DNA from: Chiua virens
Taxonomy: Eukaryota > Basidiomycota > Agaricomycetes > Boletales > Boletaceae
Direction: 5' to 3'
DNA: 64,000 nt
Assembly (NCBI GenBank): GCA_019787685.1
Contig: JAHNUO010000007.1
Span: 1,736,001-1,800,000 of the forward strand
Shown here one piece after another: positions 25,521-38,811 of the stretch. A program made the translations under genes and the position numbers. How positions within the stretch are numbered: position 1 is the stretch's first letter; each line of letters opens with the position of its first letter. The notes under the pieces were generated by a model. It saw only the letters and a list, made by a program, of their open reading frames with translations. It made no database searches and was not told where the DNA came from.

Positions 25521-28500
25521 AGGTGCTAGCCATATTCACATTGGCAATGGGTAAGAGATTCAGACAGGTTTCAGAACGTCTGGTTGTGGCGAACGAGAGG
25601 AAAGAAAGGCATTCTTGTTCTTTATTGGTGTACGCATCGCTCTACCGCATGTCACGTACATTTTGTACAAGAAACTTGTTTGTTCGTTGTCGAGATCCCG
25701 GGACTGGCACGACAACGTCTCGATAGAATAAACGTTCCCGCAATGCTAGTCAGATCTTGAGCATGTCCAGTATACTACATAATATGCTCCGAGTCGGAAT
25801 GGAACAACCCACACAATAGTCACAGTATTGCAGACACGGAAGATTTTTGTTACACAGGTAATGAGTCAAAACCACTTGCACAATAGTGTAAAGAAACGTT
25901 GAGTCACATCCAACGTATCCCAATACAACGACAGGCAAGTACAATCAACTGACCACGGTCTACATCCACGTTCCCTTGATACCATTCCAATCAAGGGGCA
26001 CGCGCATATCGACGGTGGGCAGTCGCTCGCAATCACCATCTATAGAAAACATACTGATCAATCGTCATATTCCAAATTCAAGGAGTTGATTAACTTGAAG
26101 GAGTGAACTTTCTGCCCAATAAATTCTGTCTCTCTCCTTTTGCACTTCGGGGAAACAGTAATTGCTTCTACTACATGTTCCGACTTCGGCAACCACGCTA
26201 GTAGGCAGATCCAAGGTGAATAATGACGGAGCCTCGGAGGAGAATGCAATCGCGTCGGGTCGGTAAGCGTCGTTGCCAGAGGTAATCCGAATGCTCCCTG
26301 ACAAACAACTGGAGCTCCACTATATGGTCGACAATGACAATGCAGACCGTTGGCATTCCGACATGCAGTGATGAGGAATAAATCCCCCAAGTCCTCTCGC
26401 TACGGAGCATACCGTAGTACGACGCACATTAACCTATTGCATGTAAAACCGAGAAGGCAAACTCAATACTTGAGCGCAGGCCAGTGTCAAAACTTGATCT
26501 AGCAATGATTATGATGGACCTTTATGACACAGCTGGCCATTGTCACGTTTCTTCTGATCCATGACGGATTGGGTAACTTCTTGAAGCCAACTATCGACCG
26601 GTGTTTCCAGCGACCAGCCTGCAGGATCGTGAGGATGAGGAATGACAAGTCCCGGTGTGATGGCCATCGATTCAGAGAGGGGTTGACTCGAATCGTAACT
26701 CGTCAGCGGTCAGTCATGTATCGTAGCCAGTACTCGTCCACAGTACTCGAAACCTGAAAAGCAGCTGATGAGTCGACTCCCCCAATTGGCGAGTAAAATA
26801 TGGCTTGGATAGCACGGAAAGTTGGTTGAGGTGGTGAAGAAGAAACAGCTTCGAGTGCGAGGATGTGAGGCACGGGGAAGGACATGGACTCGAAGTGATG
26901 ACAAAGATGAATTGATGATTGCAGACTAACGTCACTAGGATAATGGCGGCAGAGGGTCATTGATATAGCGCTCAACGTTCAACGTTCAACTCGCAACCCG
27001 GCTCGACAAATATTAAGTATTCTAAACCGACTCGGGTGATGCATTTTGCTTCTCCCGTCAGTAAACTCATTCGCGACGAGAGTGAGAGGTCATGGAGAGC
27101 ATCGAGCAACTATTCAGTGTACTGGACGATGAGGTAGATCATCGACACCCACCGCCGTCTGCAATTCCTGTGGTCCACTATATCTTTCCATGGGCACTGA
27201 CACCACTTCACCCAAACGTGTACATAGCGTGCGCAAAACCAGAGAACGTGGTTGCATCGACGCATGCTGGTCATGCTACTGCATGACATTGGACAGCATG
27301 TGGTACAGGGTTCAGCGGGGAAGTTTGGGCGGTTTGGGCACGACCTGAGGTATGCTGCCAGCCTGCAACAAGAAACGAACGACGCAGGGATCAACGATCT
27401 AATCCAACGCTGAACTGGGCGCAATAAAACCCTTGTACGACTCTAGAATCTAGTGTCGCGGGTAAGGGTCCAGCACGTGTGCCACGTGTTGTTTGCTTCC
27501 ATCATTAGTTGGAAGCGGAACCCGCGATACAGAGCTGGTGTGTCCCATGAGGCGCCTTCGAAGCACCCGTGTCCCCAATTAATCTCCTTGAGGATGGACA
27601 GGGTCTACCGGTCGGTCAATGATGTCACAGAAGACTCATCGGACAGCATTCTCAGCCTACCTAGGGACCCTTCTAGGCATGATGTGTGCGAGGCTGGACG
27701 AGGAATGGATAAATATTCTGAGTCAATGAATGAAGGGAAAAGAGTGGACATGCTAGGTCTTACCCAGGCAAGTAGGAAACAGCGTAACTTGGGACGGCGA
27801 CTCAATCACTGGCAGTGTCCTGAAGAGGAAGGTTAGAGTAAATGTCGTATCATAACTACAAGTATGTGAGTTACTCCATGTCAATGATCTCCCACAGGTG
27901 GAACGGAAATTACATACCTGTGCTGTGTGATCGCCATTTCCAGCCTGTCAGTTCAAGGGGAAACGGGGCACGGGGATAGCTAGTACCTAATCATTGACAA
28001 TGCAGGATAAGTACCTGAGCCGATGAACCTGGGAAGTTTCCATTCTGCTAGAACAGGACTGCAAAAGAGGCCACTGATCAGGACGATGCATGCTACAAGA
28101 TTCTCAGGCCCGGCTATTTCATGCCAGTGGACGCGGTGTAGTCGATCAAGAATCATTAATCAAGATTCAAAGGCGACGTGGCCTCGTAGGTAATAAAGCA
28201 ACTAGTATCTGCACCAGTTTTTCAGTGGCGCGAGGGCGTCGTATGAGTCTGGGTCTTGACAGATTGGACAGAAGCGACAGTGTCAGGCTCGTACACACGT
28301 TTGTGCAATTTGATGAGTCACGGTGTATGCACAAGTATTGGACTTTCGCAGACGCGAGACATGATTAAGCGGATCAATCAGCCCTATCAGAGGCAATCCC
28401 AAGGTCTGATTTCTTGGCTATCAAAATTGCTATCCGAGTCGCGTTACAGTAGTAGAGTCAAGCTTGGGCCAGGTCACCAACGAATTGGCAACACGTAGAC

Positions 28501-28668
28501 TCGATAAATTTGGTAATCATGATGCTGTGCAGCGACACGCGGACGTCTAAAAGCTTGACGTCGAACACAGCACGAGTATCAAGACACGTCCACTCGTTTC
28601 AACACATTTGCGCAAAAGAATTCGAACTCACACGCGCTCGTTACTGTACACTCTCTTCTCAATCAAAG
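25521..28668. other. Gene-free stretch
   Basis: 3.1 kb between the A-T-TE gene and UGDH. None of the open frames shows motifs or splice-consistent extension. Direct short repeats of the type CAACGTTCAACGTTCAAC occur near 26970, and a similar CAATGTTCAATG lies near 3685. Confidence 0.45.
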
Positions 28669-30596
28669 ATGCCAGCCGTTAATAAAATCTGCTGCAGTAC
28701 GTGTACTCTGATACAGCAAATCGATCAATGAACCGTCGCTGATACGCTATCCCCAGTCGGTGCGGGTTATGTCGGTCTGTGTTACCCATTCTCTGCGAGG
28801 TTCGCTATATAGAACAACCCTTTTCTTGGATTTTGGAAGGTGGTCCCACCTGTGCAGTCATAGCGTTCAAATGCCCCCACATTCAAGTCACCATCGTAGA
28901 CTTGAACAAGTCTCGGATAGACGCCTGGAACAGGGCAGACTACAAGCTCCCAATCTATGAACCTGGTCTTGAAGACGTCGTTCGTCAAGCCCGCGGTCGC
29001 AATCTTTGGTTCTCCACTGACGTCGACAACGGCATCCGAGAAGCCGATTTAATCTTCGTCAGCGTCAATACTCCTACCAAGAAGAGCGGTGTTGGAGCTG
29101 GTTTCGCTGCAGACCTAAAGTTCGTATTTTGGACTTTTCTTCTGGGTTGTATACAAGCTGACTCTGCTTCGTTTTCTTTTAGTTATGTTGAACTCGCTAC
29201 TCGTCGCATCGCCGCGGTTGCCAACTCGAGTAAGATTGTGGTAGAGAAGTCGACAGTGCCATGCCGTACTGCCGAGTCGATGCGCACCATTCTTGAGGCT
29301 AATTCGCAACTAAACTGCCGTTTTGATATCTTATCAAATCCCGAATTCCTTGCCGAGGGAACTGCTATTAATGATCTCATTGCACCCGACCGAGTTCTCA
29401 TCGGGTCTCTCGAAACGCCGGAGGGCAAGATTGCCTGTGATGCCCTCACCGAGATTTATGCTAATTGGGTCCCGTCGGTAGCTTCTCGCCAGAATAACGA
29501 ATTGATAGCTGACGACATCTGTGATCGCAGGAAGGAACGCATCCTTACCGTGGGTTTGTGGTCCTCCGAGCTCTCCAAGCTAGCGGCGAATGCGATGCTA
29601 GCCCAGCGCATTTCCTCCATCAACTGCTCTCTCAGCCATTTGCGAGGCTACTGGAGCAAACATCGATGAAGTGGCACATGCCGTGGGTAAAGACTCTCGT
29701 GTCGGCCCCAAATTTTTGCGCGCATCCGTTGGCTTCGGGGGTTCGTGCTTCCAGAAGGATATCTTGAACCTGGTATACCTGAGCGAGAGTCTACACCTTC
29801 CGGAAGTCGCCAACTACTGGCAGCAGGTGGTGGTCATGAACGAGTATCAGAAGACGAGGTTTTCAAAGAAAGTAGGTGGACACACTCTTCAACACGATCA
29901 CGGGCAAGGTAGGTGTCAAACAGCGGCTAGCTTCCTCTCCCTTGCAACTATTTTCCCATCTTGTCGTGTTCTTATATCTATATCGTGGGACTCGGAGGCT
30001 TTGGACTGATGTCTTCTCACAGCATATTGCCGTGCTTGGCTTCGCATTCAAGGCTGATACTGGAGACACGCGCGAGTCTGCGGCCATTTCTCTCATCCGG
30101 GACTTCCAGGCGGAGAATGCGAACGTGAACATTTACGATCCACAAGTTGAACACCAGCAGATCTGGAGCGACCTCTCGGAGGCATGTTCCACGATCCCCC
30201 TCGAGACCCGTAAGTACCCGATAAACACTAGTTTGAGCTACCCCGCACTCCTTCCCACTTCCCAGTGCAAAAGCGTGTGAAGATATTCAACTCGGCGCTG
30301 GAAGCATGCAAGGATGCTGAAGCTGTCGTTATTGCGACCGAATGGAAGTGTTCCGAGACATTGATTGGAACGGGGTTTATAACAGCATGAAGAAGCCAGC
30401 ATTTGTCTTTGACGGTCCGCATCTTGCTCGATGCCGATAAATTGCGCGATATCGGATTCAAGGTCAGATGCGCTACCTATTTCTGTCATCAATTCAGACT
30501 GTTATTGCTCTCTATGCCTTTGATGGCATTATAAATGGCACCATTATTGATTCAAAACTACAGGTCACTGTCATTGGTCGCGGCGAGAAGCTTTAA
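28669..30596 (+). CDS. UDP-glucose 6-dehydrogenase, frame broken several times
   Basis: Oxidises UDP-glucose to UDP-glucuronate using two NAD+, a cytosolic precursor step for glucuronate/xylose-containing glycans. Exons: 28669-28696, 28757-28774, 28840-29119, 29183-29473, 29531 to about 29908, and then 3' exons to 30596. Motifs: GAGYVGGPT (Rossmann loop, built across two introns), [52 protein letters not shown] with the catalytic Cys, and [14 protein letters not shown]. Four apparent 1-base frame errors: extra base near 29625, extra base near 29873, missing base near 30347 and extra base near 30416. Between them every conserved block is intact. That argues either for a recent pseudogene or, more likely given the same pattern in other genes here, for sequence error. 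Confidence 0.88.
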
Positions 30597-32757
30597 TCCT
30601 GTCTGGGTCGTCTAGCGCGCTCTCAACTCAAAATGAATTGTCAATTGGACGCCACACTCAGTACTAAACCCGCACCACCACCATCATTCCTTTTCTTTCT
30701 ATATTTCCCGCTTTGCCTTCGTTTTTGACACCATCGTTTATCCCAAAGAGAGACAGTCCCGAATCTAGACTCGGTAGTCTTGGACGCTTGGTTGGCATGT
30801 CCTAGCTGGATTCTAGGCTCCGACTTGCATTTACGGGCTGCTCAGTGCTCGTTGCACCATTTCTTCTTACCTGGTCGCACGTCAATCTTTCTCCTCCCCC
30901 TCTTTTGTGCGTTGCCTTGTTGTGCCCATTCCAAGAACAGTTGGGTCCAGAGCCCTGTAGGAACGAATGAAATTGATAGCTGAATAGATGCTAGCATGTA
31001 TTTGCCATGGATCGGGACTTGTTATCTAGTCCATTTCCCGGGGTTATTTGCCTCGGAAACATCCTTCGCGTCTTGCACCTTTGAATTACCCCCGATCCAT
31101 ACGTATATCAATGCATATACATTTCTTGTACATATATCTATCATAGTCCTAGTCTCATCATATGTACTCCGCACCTTGTGACAAATGACGTTTAGACGGC
31201 GTGTGCATGACGTGTACCGCCGGGACAACAGCCCACGACATTTGGGGTTCAAGAAGACCTTGACCTACAAATAGAGCACCTATAGGAAGTCGTGGAGTCT
31301 AGCAGGATTCTAAAAAAATTTCACTCACTGATAGCGATCGGCAGATGATCAGCGGAGAATTCTGAGATCAAAACTGGCGAAGCATTCATTCATGCTGGCG
31401 GCAGCAGTAAGAATAATTGCTAAGCAGCGCTAGAAGCTAGCGATCAAGTAAGCGCATATCCATGATCCTTGTAGCCAGAAACTCGAACTTATCGACAAGT
31501 CCTTGTATCAGCTCGCCACGGCGGCGTACGGCAGACACCCTGCGCTTACTCGGAGCGCCCGGCCACTGCTTACAATGACCATCTTACTATTACACGGATG
31601 TGTTCTCGAATTCTAAAGTAATGACACCACATCGAGAGAGAATGTACTCGAGAGCGAGTTCTTGCTCATTCATTATCCAAGGAAGTCATAACGACAACGG
31701 CATCATTGGTGAACGTGTCTTCTTTACGACAAATACCCCAGAGATAGTACGCACGGTTAAATCGGGACGACCGAGAGAGTTCCATGATATATACTGGCTC
31801 ATAAATTATAATTAGTCTACAAGACTCGTCGTCGGCGTCTCCATTTGATCATTGTTGCTAAATGCATCGTCGTACCTGAATCTCTCGCCAACTCACTGGT
31901 ATGTAGTTGGGGTTGCGTTTATTAAGAACGAGAGAAAGAACAGACGTCACGTCAACAAGTCGGACGTGTATAGCTCCTTGCGTACTTATTGGGGTTTACG
32001 TTCAGCCGAAGGTGAGACGCGAGTGTCAATGCAAAGTGGAGTGAAAACAAGCAAGTATACATATATACATACCGAACATGTCTGCTTCCTCATACGTATC
32101 AAATTGTCGTGTATTGTAGGCGCCTCGCTGTGAACGGATCAACATCCGGCTCGGAGTAATTTATATTTTCCTTTTTCGGGTTCCAAGAGCAACAGCCTGA
32201 GAAAACAAGCTCGTTATGTATCACTGGAGAAGAACATGAAAACATTCCTCGGCAAGCGAATGATGGCATAGGACATATAAAAAAAGCCGAGTAAGAAAAT
32301 GAGATGGACTACGCATGCATTTCGAAACTGTCCAGGATACTGGTCATACATCGTACACATATTTCCCGCGAAAAGGAAAAAAAAAATCGCGACAAAAAGG
32401 TACCAAAATCCCAGGATAGTAATAATATCAGTAGAAAGAGAATCAGGGGGACAGAGACAGAAAATAAAAATTCAAGCGTTCTGGACAACACGGCTGCCCG
32501 CTTTCTATTCAGTTTGAAGCGCATCAGGCGGGAGATACCACCCGGCCGAGATTCGTGAGTAGAAGCCGGGCACATCTGGCGGTCACTTGTGGAGTTCCGG
32601 TCCAAGATGGCTCACAAGACAGATGGGCTTCAAAAAGCCAAGAACATAAATGGCAAACGATTGAATAAGCCAATCTGTCGAGTAGCGAGTTAGGTCATAT
32701 CGGCAGCAAGACCAATCTGGAGTGGAGTGCATGAAGTCCGAGAGCCAGTGAAGCGAA
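30597..32757. other. Gene-free stretch
   Basis: 2.2 kb between the convergent 3' ends of UGDH and the Est1/SMG7-like gene. Nothing recognised on either strand. Confidence 0.45.
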
Positions 32758-35700
32758 TCAACCATGCATTCCCCATACGCGAGACGTGGAGGGACTCTTG
32801 CGACGTTGCCCTGGTTGGATATACTGTTGCGCATGGCCATTTGAGAAACCCTGGTAGGGATTCACTCCCCCGTACTGTGCTGCCATTGGTTGACTAGGAG
32901 TCGTGGTGGATACAATAGCGGGATCAATAAAGGGAGTATTGACTGAATTTTGCCAAAGTGATTGTGGCTGCCTATGCTCCGTGAATTGAGTTCCTGTACC
33001 AGATATCGTGTAATATGGCTGAAAGGCCTGCTGCGAAACGTGTTGTGGCGACCCCAACGACGTTGTTTGACGATGTCCTGGAGTGACAGTAGAAAGGGAC
33101 GGCGGTGACTGAAATTGAAGTGGACGTTGGGGAGCCAATGATCGGGCTGGCTGAGTAGACTCGAATTGCGGCGACCACATGTGCTGTAAATTTGGCGAGG
33201 AAAACGTCTGACCCACATTGCCGTCGCTTCGCAACCCCGCCGACAGCGTACCTTGGTCAAGTGAAGTCGACCAGATTGAGGGTGGCGCATTGGGCCCAAG
33301 TCCGAAAGGAAACTGGGGCTGCGTTGATGTGGGGGGACGCGGCTGGCGAGAAACGTCAACGGGACCACGTTTTGGCCCCATGACGTTATTTAACAGGTCT
33401 TGAGCAGTGATGGGGGGGACAACGACAGGAGATTTCGGTTCTCTACGCGCGGGAGTTGTTGCGCCAACTGCTTTGTTGACAGGGGACGAATCATCCCTCA
33501 TGACTGGTGCTGTGAATAGGAAGAGTAGTAGTGTGCATGGACTCCGGCGGTGAACCTAGCGTTCTGAATACGTGCAGTCAGCTTCAGATAAATCTGGGGA
33601 GTCGAAATGCGAACCTAGGCCTGGGGTAAACAATAACCTCCCCGTCGTCGTCGTCGTCGTCGTCTACTATCCCCAGATCATCTACTGCTATACGGAAGGC
33701 GTCGCGAACCGGGTCGTCATCCGTTCGTCCGGTATCTGTTATCGCATCATCCTCAAGTTCATTCGCCTCCTGTATAGCATCTTTGGGAACATAAGGGCTA
33801 ATTTGATCGGCGACTTGGAAGCCCGGCTGCGGTATCTCTGCGGTTGAAATTGCGGAGACGTTATGGTCAAAAGAAATTGTATTGCCATCAAAATGGATGG
33901 GGCAAGACTGTTGATAAGATTTGTCAATTCGGATAACGGATGCCCGCGTTAATTGAATTCTCACCTCGACTTCGGCCAGCAGCTTGGCGTCTGTTAGTAA
34001 GTCTCCAATCCTCATCAGTTGTTCTTCATTCGGATGGACCTTCTCTCGGCCGAGCGGCGACCTTCCATTATGCAGACCCTCTGTATCGTTTCCAGGAACC
34101 GCGCTCGTCAATGTACCTCCGTCAACCAAAAGGTCCCGTAATGGAAGGAAGCCGTTGAGATCGATATCCTCATCCAGAGGTGTCGTAAGGGGTGGTAATC
34201 TCGCCACTGGAAATACACCACTCAGCGCACTGTAAAAGTGAGCAAATTTAGCCCAAAATAGTGGCAACCCTTCAATCAAAACTCCTCGGGTACCTTTCCC
34301 GGTGGATCCGTGTTGGTCACCGACGGAAGATTGTGCAGCGTGCAGAACGTATTTGATATTTGCTCTGAGCCACTTGCTCGCGACGCGTAAAGCAGGTAAA
34401 GTACGTCGGAACGGCGCCGTGATACGCTGGGCAAGATCGTTCTCGACGGTATCTTCGGGTGGTACAGCCAGTTCAGTAGCGCCTATCTCGAGAAGAACAC
34501 GATGGATCGCGATGATATGAGTCAAAATCTGTGACTCAGTGACCGACGAATCTGGAAGTCCACTTGATCTCCTATTCGATGATGGCAAAGTGTCGCGGAT
34601 CATGCAGTGTTTCCAGAGAGCTCCCTGGGAGAGGACGACTACTCTGGTTACCATTTCTATCGGAAGGATACGTTCTGATACCAGACCCAAAAAATCCTTC
34701 GCGACATCATCCGCATGTGCGACCGGATTCATTATAATCCTGCGAAGTAGAGCGCATCAACATGGCGATGCGGGAATGTTAGAACCAACAATTCGATTAC
34801 TGACTTATCTGAGCCTAATCGCCATAAGGCATGTAAGAAAACAACGTTTTCCTTGAAGTATTCCACTCTCAACCGCGGCGGTACTTCTGCAGATTCCGGA
34901 AGCGTAGGCTGCGGTCCGTCCTTGGTCCTTTTGGCTTGTTGCTCAAGTGCCTTGTTAAGTATCTTCTTGACGTTTTCGGAAGCGGTGTCATATGGCTGGC
35001 GAACACAGAGTGCTCTGTAATAATGAAAGAGGGAATTGAACATATCGCCTTGGTAGAATGCAAGGATAGCGAGCTGATGGGATGGATTGCCCTCGTGTGG
35101 GACAAGAAGACGCGCTTGCTCGTAACATTGGATAGCCTTGTCATAATTTCGTGCCCGCGGAATGGCATCGAATCCAGGTATGCCGCCTCTATTGCCCCTA
35201 CCACCTCGCTTCGCTGGTATCGCACTATCTTCATGGCCAGCCTTGGGACGACCGCCTGCCTCGTTATAAAGCTCCCGGTACCTCGCGATATCTCCAAGAC
35301 ATACGATGGCCTTGCTTAAGATCGCGAGTCTGTTCTCATGTTCTGTAGGATCCGGGGGAGGTGTGCTTTCCTCTGGTGGGAAATAAAAGTGGCTCCGACC
35401 CTGTTGGTTTTGATTCGCCTGAACCGTTCCTACCGCCACCTGAAGAATCAGGAATACCGGGAAAGTTGGTGTCATCCGACGGTGTCAGGATGTTGAGAGT
35501 AACGAGGATGGGCTGGGCTTCATGCAACACGAAGGATCGTTGGTATCGGACCACGAATTGGGTCCAAAACTTCTCTTCTTCTGCGAGGAATTGTCGGAAG
35601 CGCTGCATGAGTTTGCGATATTCGACGGGGCCATGGCCGCCTTGGCGTGGCTGATGGCGGGGTGCGGATTGCAGCGTACGTTCAAGGGTAGCGAGGCTCT

Positions 35701-36056
35701 GCTTGTAGTGAGAGATAAACTGATAAGATGTCTGCATCCACAGATGCATCTCAGCATCCTTAGACTCCTTTGCATATGGCTCGACCAGGAGCAGTCGTAG
35801 ATAGTGTCGCCTCAGACTTTTTCGGGGAGACGAAGAGAGGTGAGAACGACAAAGAAAGCAATTGGAGAGTGCAGGACGGCTCACTTCTTGCGACTAAACT
35901 CAACCTCCTTATCCCAAGGATTATGTGTTTTGAGAAGTTCCTTCAAGGCCTGATGTATACCCTTGGCTTCTCTACAAGTGATATGAGCACAACTCGACAG
36001 TAATCTGAAGCAAAGGGGATATCATACCTCGCAAGATGGGAAGCCGAGTCAGACAT
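32758..36056 (-). CDS. Est1/SMG7-like protein (telomerase/NMD factor family)
   Basis: Likely 14-3-3/TPR-type factor of the Est1-SMG5/6/7 family, which acts in nonsense-mediated decay or telomere maintenance. Start ATG 36056 (MSDSASHLAR). Exon 2 gives EAKGIHQALKELLKTHNPWD, and the next exon LRRHYLRLLLVEP, typical of the Est1 N-terminal domain. The Est1 DNA/RNA-binding region has ILSKAIVCLGDIARYRELY, NYDKAIQCYEQARLLVP and GNPSHQLAILAFYQGDMF followed by FHYYRALCVRQPY. Downstream comes a helical region with an Asp run near 33650, and a Pro/Gln/Ser-rich tail ending SRVWGMHG. Introns are inferred near 36027-36000, 35884-35825, 34780-34735, 33965-33912 and 33615-33560. The frame changes near 35440 (between SSGGG and NQNQQGRSHF) without a plausible intron, so one indel is suspected there. 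Confidence 0.78.
33644..33664 (+). repeat. GTC microsatellite (coding)
   Basis: Seven GTC units; on the minus strand they encode an Asp run in the Est1/SMG7-like protein. Confidence 0.8.
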
Positions 36057-37611
36057 GTTTCGTTAAAGCAAAGTCATAGACCCATTTTCAGGACATCGAA
36101 AAGTTACTTGAGCTGGCGCGCGCAGCTCGGTGGACGACCAATAGTATGCGTGGGAAACGATGATGAAACACAACTCAGTGGCTCTGAATCCAACTATTAG
36201 TAGAGCACTTGAAAATTGACCGGAACCCCAGTTGGACCCACACCGGGTCAGCTCATCCGAGCTTAAAAGGAATTAGTTAGGTGTCTGTCCGAGTTCACCG
36301 CGTAGGCGATTGACCTCGCTTAGCTGTTCGTCATCATATCACCAATGATTACATGGTCTAATGCCCAGGTCCGCGTCGAGACCGCTCTATTGATTCAAAT
36401 TCTTCCTTCGCTTGGGTTGGGCAGTAGAAGGACGACTGTCGAAGTCAGCATCCCGGTAATCACCGCCAGGACAGGAGAAAGGGCATTTGAAAATGCAAGT
36501 TATTGACGCGTCACGCGCCCGTCCTGAAAAAAGTCATATAATGTGTGTGCTTTGGGCATCGCAGCCACGGTGCGTCATCGTTAATTTTTACTCTTTCAAG
36601 TGAGACAGCCAGAGTAGAGGTGTGCTAATTAACGACAAAAAAGGCCAAGTCCGATATGTGGACGCCGGACTCGCACCGTCGATCGCGAGAGGAAAAAAAA
36701 TGTCAACCTGCCCTCTTCAAGCTGCTTCCGCTTAGAATCAGATAAACAATCGATTTGATTTGCAAAAACGAATGCCGAACCAATCACACTAGATCAGGTA
36801 CTTGTGGCATATGGAACCGCGGCGAATGCCTGCTCCTGACATGGGTCCCCGGGTGACGTGATCACTATATATCGCTCTGCGGCTCTCTGTGTCTATTAAT
36901 GACACCCATCATACGGCTGTTGCACAGCTGTGATACCCTTTTCGAAGAGAGGAAAGAAAAAGAAACGTGGGCAGCGAGGGCTATGTCAGTACACACGAGC
37001 AGCGAGATGTGCGGACCCTTTTTTTCAAGTTGTGATTAACTCTAGACCATATATTGGTCGAGTTGCTCTCAGCCTCCCACCCGAACGCAATTTGATCCGC
37101 ACCTGGGTGAATTTGCAAATAATTAGTCAGTGACTCATCTGTCTATTTCGCCTTAGGCTAGCGTCGATGGACCCGCGCCACGTTCGAAGGGCCCTTCAAG
37201 GAAGTCGAAGGGGCAAGGCTCTGATTTTCGAGGGCGTGGTTTGGTAAGGATGTTCTGCTGCGTACCACACGAAATGTATGTGCTTAGCTGTACATGTCGT
37301 GTGCCCTGGAACATACATAATTTACACATTTCAGGTTAGATTAAAAACCCTCTTTGGCTATGTAACATCGTCCGTTGCGCGGTAGACCATGATCCTATTT
37401 TCCAGAAGGGCTCCGCCGCATGTCTATAAGTGCTTCGATGTCTATCCGTCTCCTCATCGCCTTCCGAACAGTAGAAAAGGCCCCAAGGCTCCCCTAATCC
37501 TTCCAATTCTCAAACGCCCCTTCTTACATTCGCTGCATTCATCCCATCGCATAACATCGCTTGCTTCGTCGTCATCATCTCTAGCTCCCTCTCCAATCAG
37601 ACCTTATCACG
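36057..37611. other. Gene-free stretch
   Basis: 1.55 kb separating the divergently transcribed Est1-like gene and the 132-residue gene. No coding region recognised. Presumably holds both promoters. Confidence 0.45.
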
Positions 37612-38010
37612 ATGCCCCCCTTCTACGAACTCGCTGTCGCCTCCTTTGGCCAATCATCAAAATCAGATTGGGCTATCGCAGTCGTCATCACACCATCCTC
37701 CGGTAGCTCGCTCGTCTACCAGATCGTCGGTTCCGCCTCAGACTACAGTTTGGATAGACCACAGTCGGTCACGCTGAAGGTGGGGGAGAACGGATATGTG
37801 GGCAAAATTGCTGTCGGATTAGTGGACTCCGAAAAACTCCACCTGCTGCAAACTGCGCTCGCTTCCATTCCCGTCGTCCATGGGAATCCAGCGTGGGGCT
37901 CTCACAATTGGGTCATGGAGGGAATATCAGCGCTACGCAAACTGGAAGGCTACCATATTGATAAGCACGTGACAACTCAATGGGTGTCAGAACGGCTCGG
38001 TGAGAAGTAG
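37612..38010 (+). CDS. Small uncharacterised protein, 132 aa
   Basis: Single-exon open frame beginning with ATG at 37612 (context CACGATGCC) and ending TAG at 38010. The product has a hydrophobic beta-rich N-terminal half (ELAVASFGQSSKSDWAIAVV, LVYQIVGSASDYSL) and a C-terminal half with WGSHNWVMEGISALRKL. This W-x-x-x-N-W-x-x-E pattern recalls a small protein family widespread in basidiomycetes, but I cannot name it. No signal peptide or membrane helix is evident. Coding potential is supported by balanced composition and lack of frame breaks. Function unknown. Confidence 0.6.
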   Translation: MPPFYELAVASFGQSSKSDWAIAVVITPSSGSSLVYQIVGSASDYSLDRPQSVTLKVGENGYVGKIAVGLVDSEKLHLLQTALASIPVVHGNPAWGSHNWVMEGISALRKLEGYHIDKHVTTQWVSERLGEK

Positions 38011-38811
38011 AGGGAGTGGATTTGGCGAGTGGCTTGTAACACGTGTTCCTGGACTGTTTTGATACCCCGGTTGATAGACGGTTGTATGCTGGGACTCTGG
38101 ACTTTGGTTGTATTGCGATCAGGATTTGTATTCTTTGGGTTGTTGCAGATTATCCTAGCTTTCTTAGAATAGCAGGCGCCCGAGTTTCTGCGACGGGAAA
38201 TTCGGAGTTGCAACGCATTCTAACTTGGTAATTATGGGGTACAAGCGTGTGTGAGTATCCACTAGGAACAATTGAGGAAGCGTCGTCTATGTTTGCTTAC
38301 CCGAGTGGCAAACGTCATTTGAATCCCCCGATGTCGGCTATGACACACCGAGAGCAGTCTTGATTAACTACCCACTGACTTCATTAATACCTTAACTTAA
38401 GACATGAGTGGCCTTTGTTGCACGCCATGTTGATGTTTGACGAACACACGGAACTCACGGTTGTCGAGACGAAGCTCCCCTCGGCGAAAGCTTCGTCCAT
38501 TGGTATGTGAATCATAGTGGTGATCTCTTTGCACGTGTTCGAGCGCGCAGAACACAACTAAACCTTTTGTACTGGGATCTCCAAAATTGGGATTCAGAAA
38601 GTAGCCAAACGTTTAGTAACAAAACTTACGACCAAACTCCGGCACCCATCATCTCACCAAATCTTACACGCTATCATTGATTTCGGAAATGAGCGAAAAA
38701 GATTAAACTGCCTTCTCACCAGCAGAACAAGTGTGAGCAATCAACGTTAAAGACTTGTCGTAATTCTTCGCATGAGAGATGCATAGCCAAACGAGCGATC
38801 TACTCTCTATA
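38011..38811. other. Gene-free stretch
   Basis: 0.8 kb between the convergent 3' ends of the 132-residue gene and the PEX39-like gene. Nothing recognised. Confidence 0.4.
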
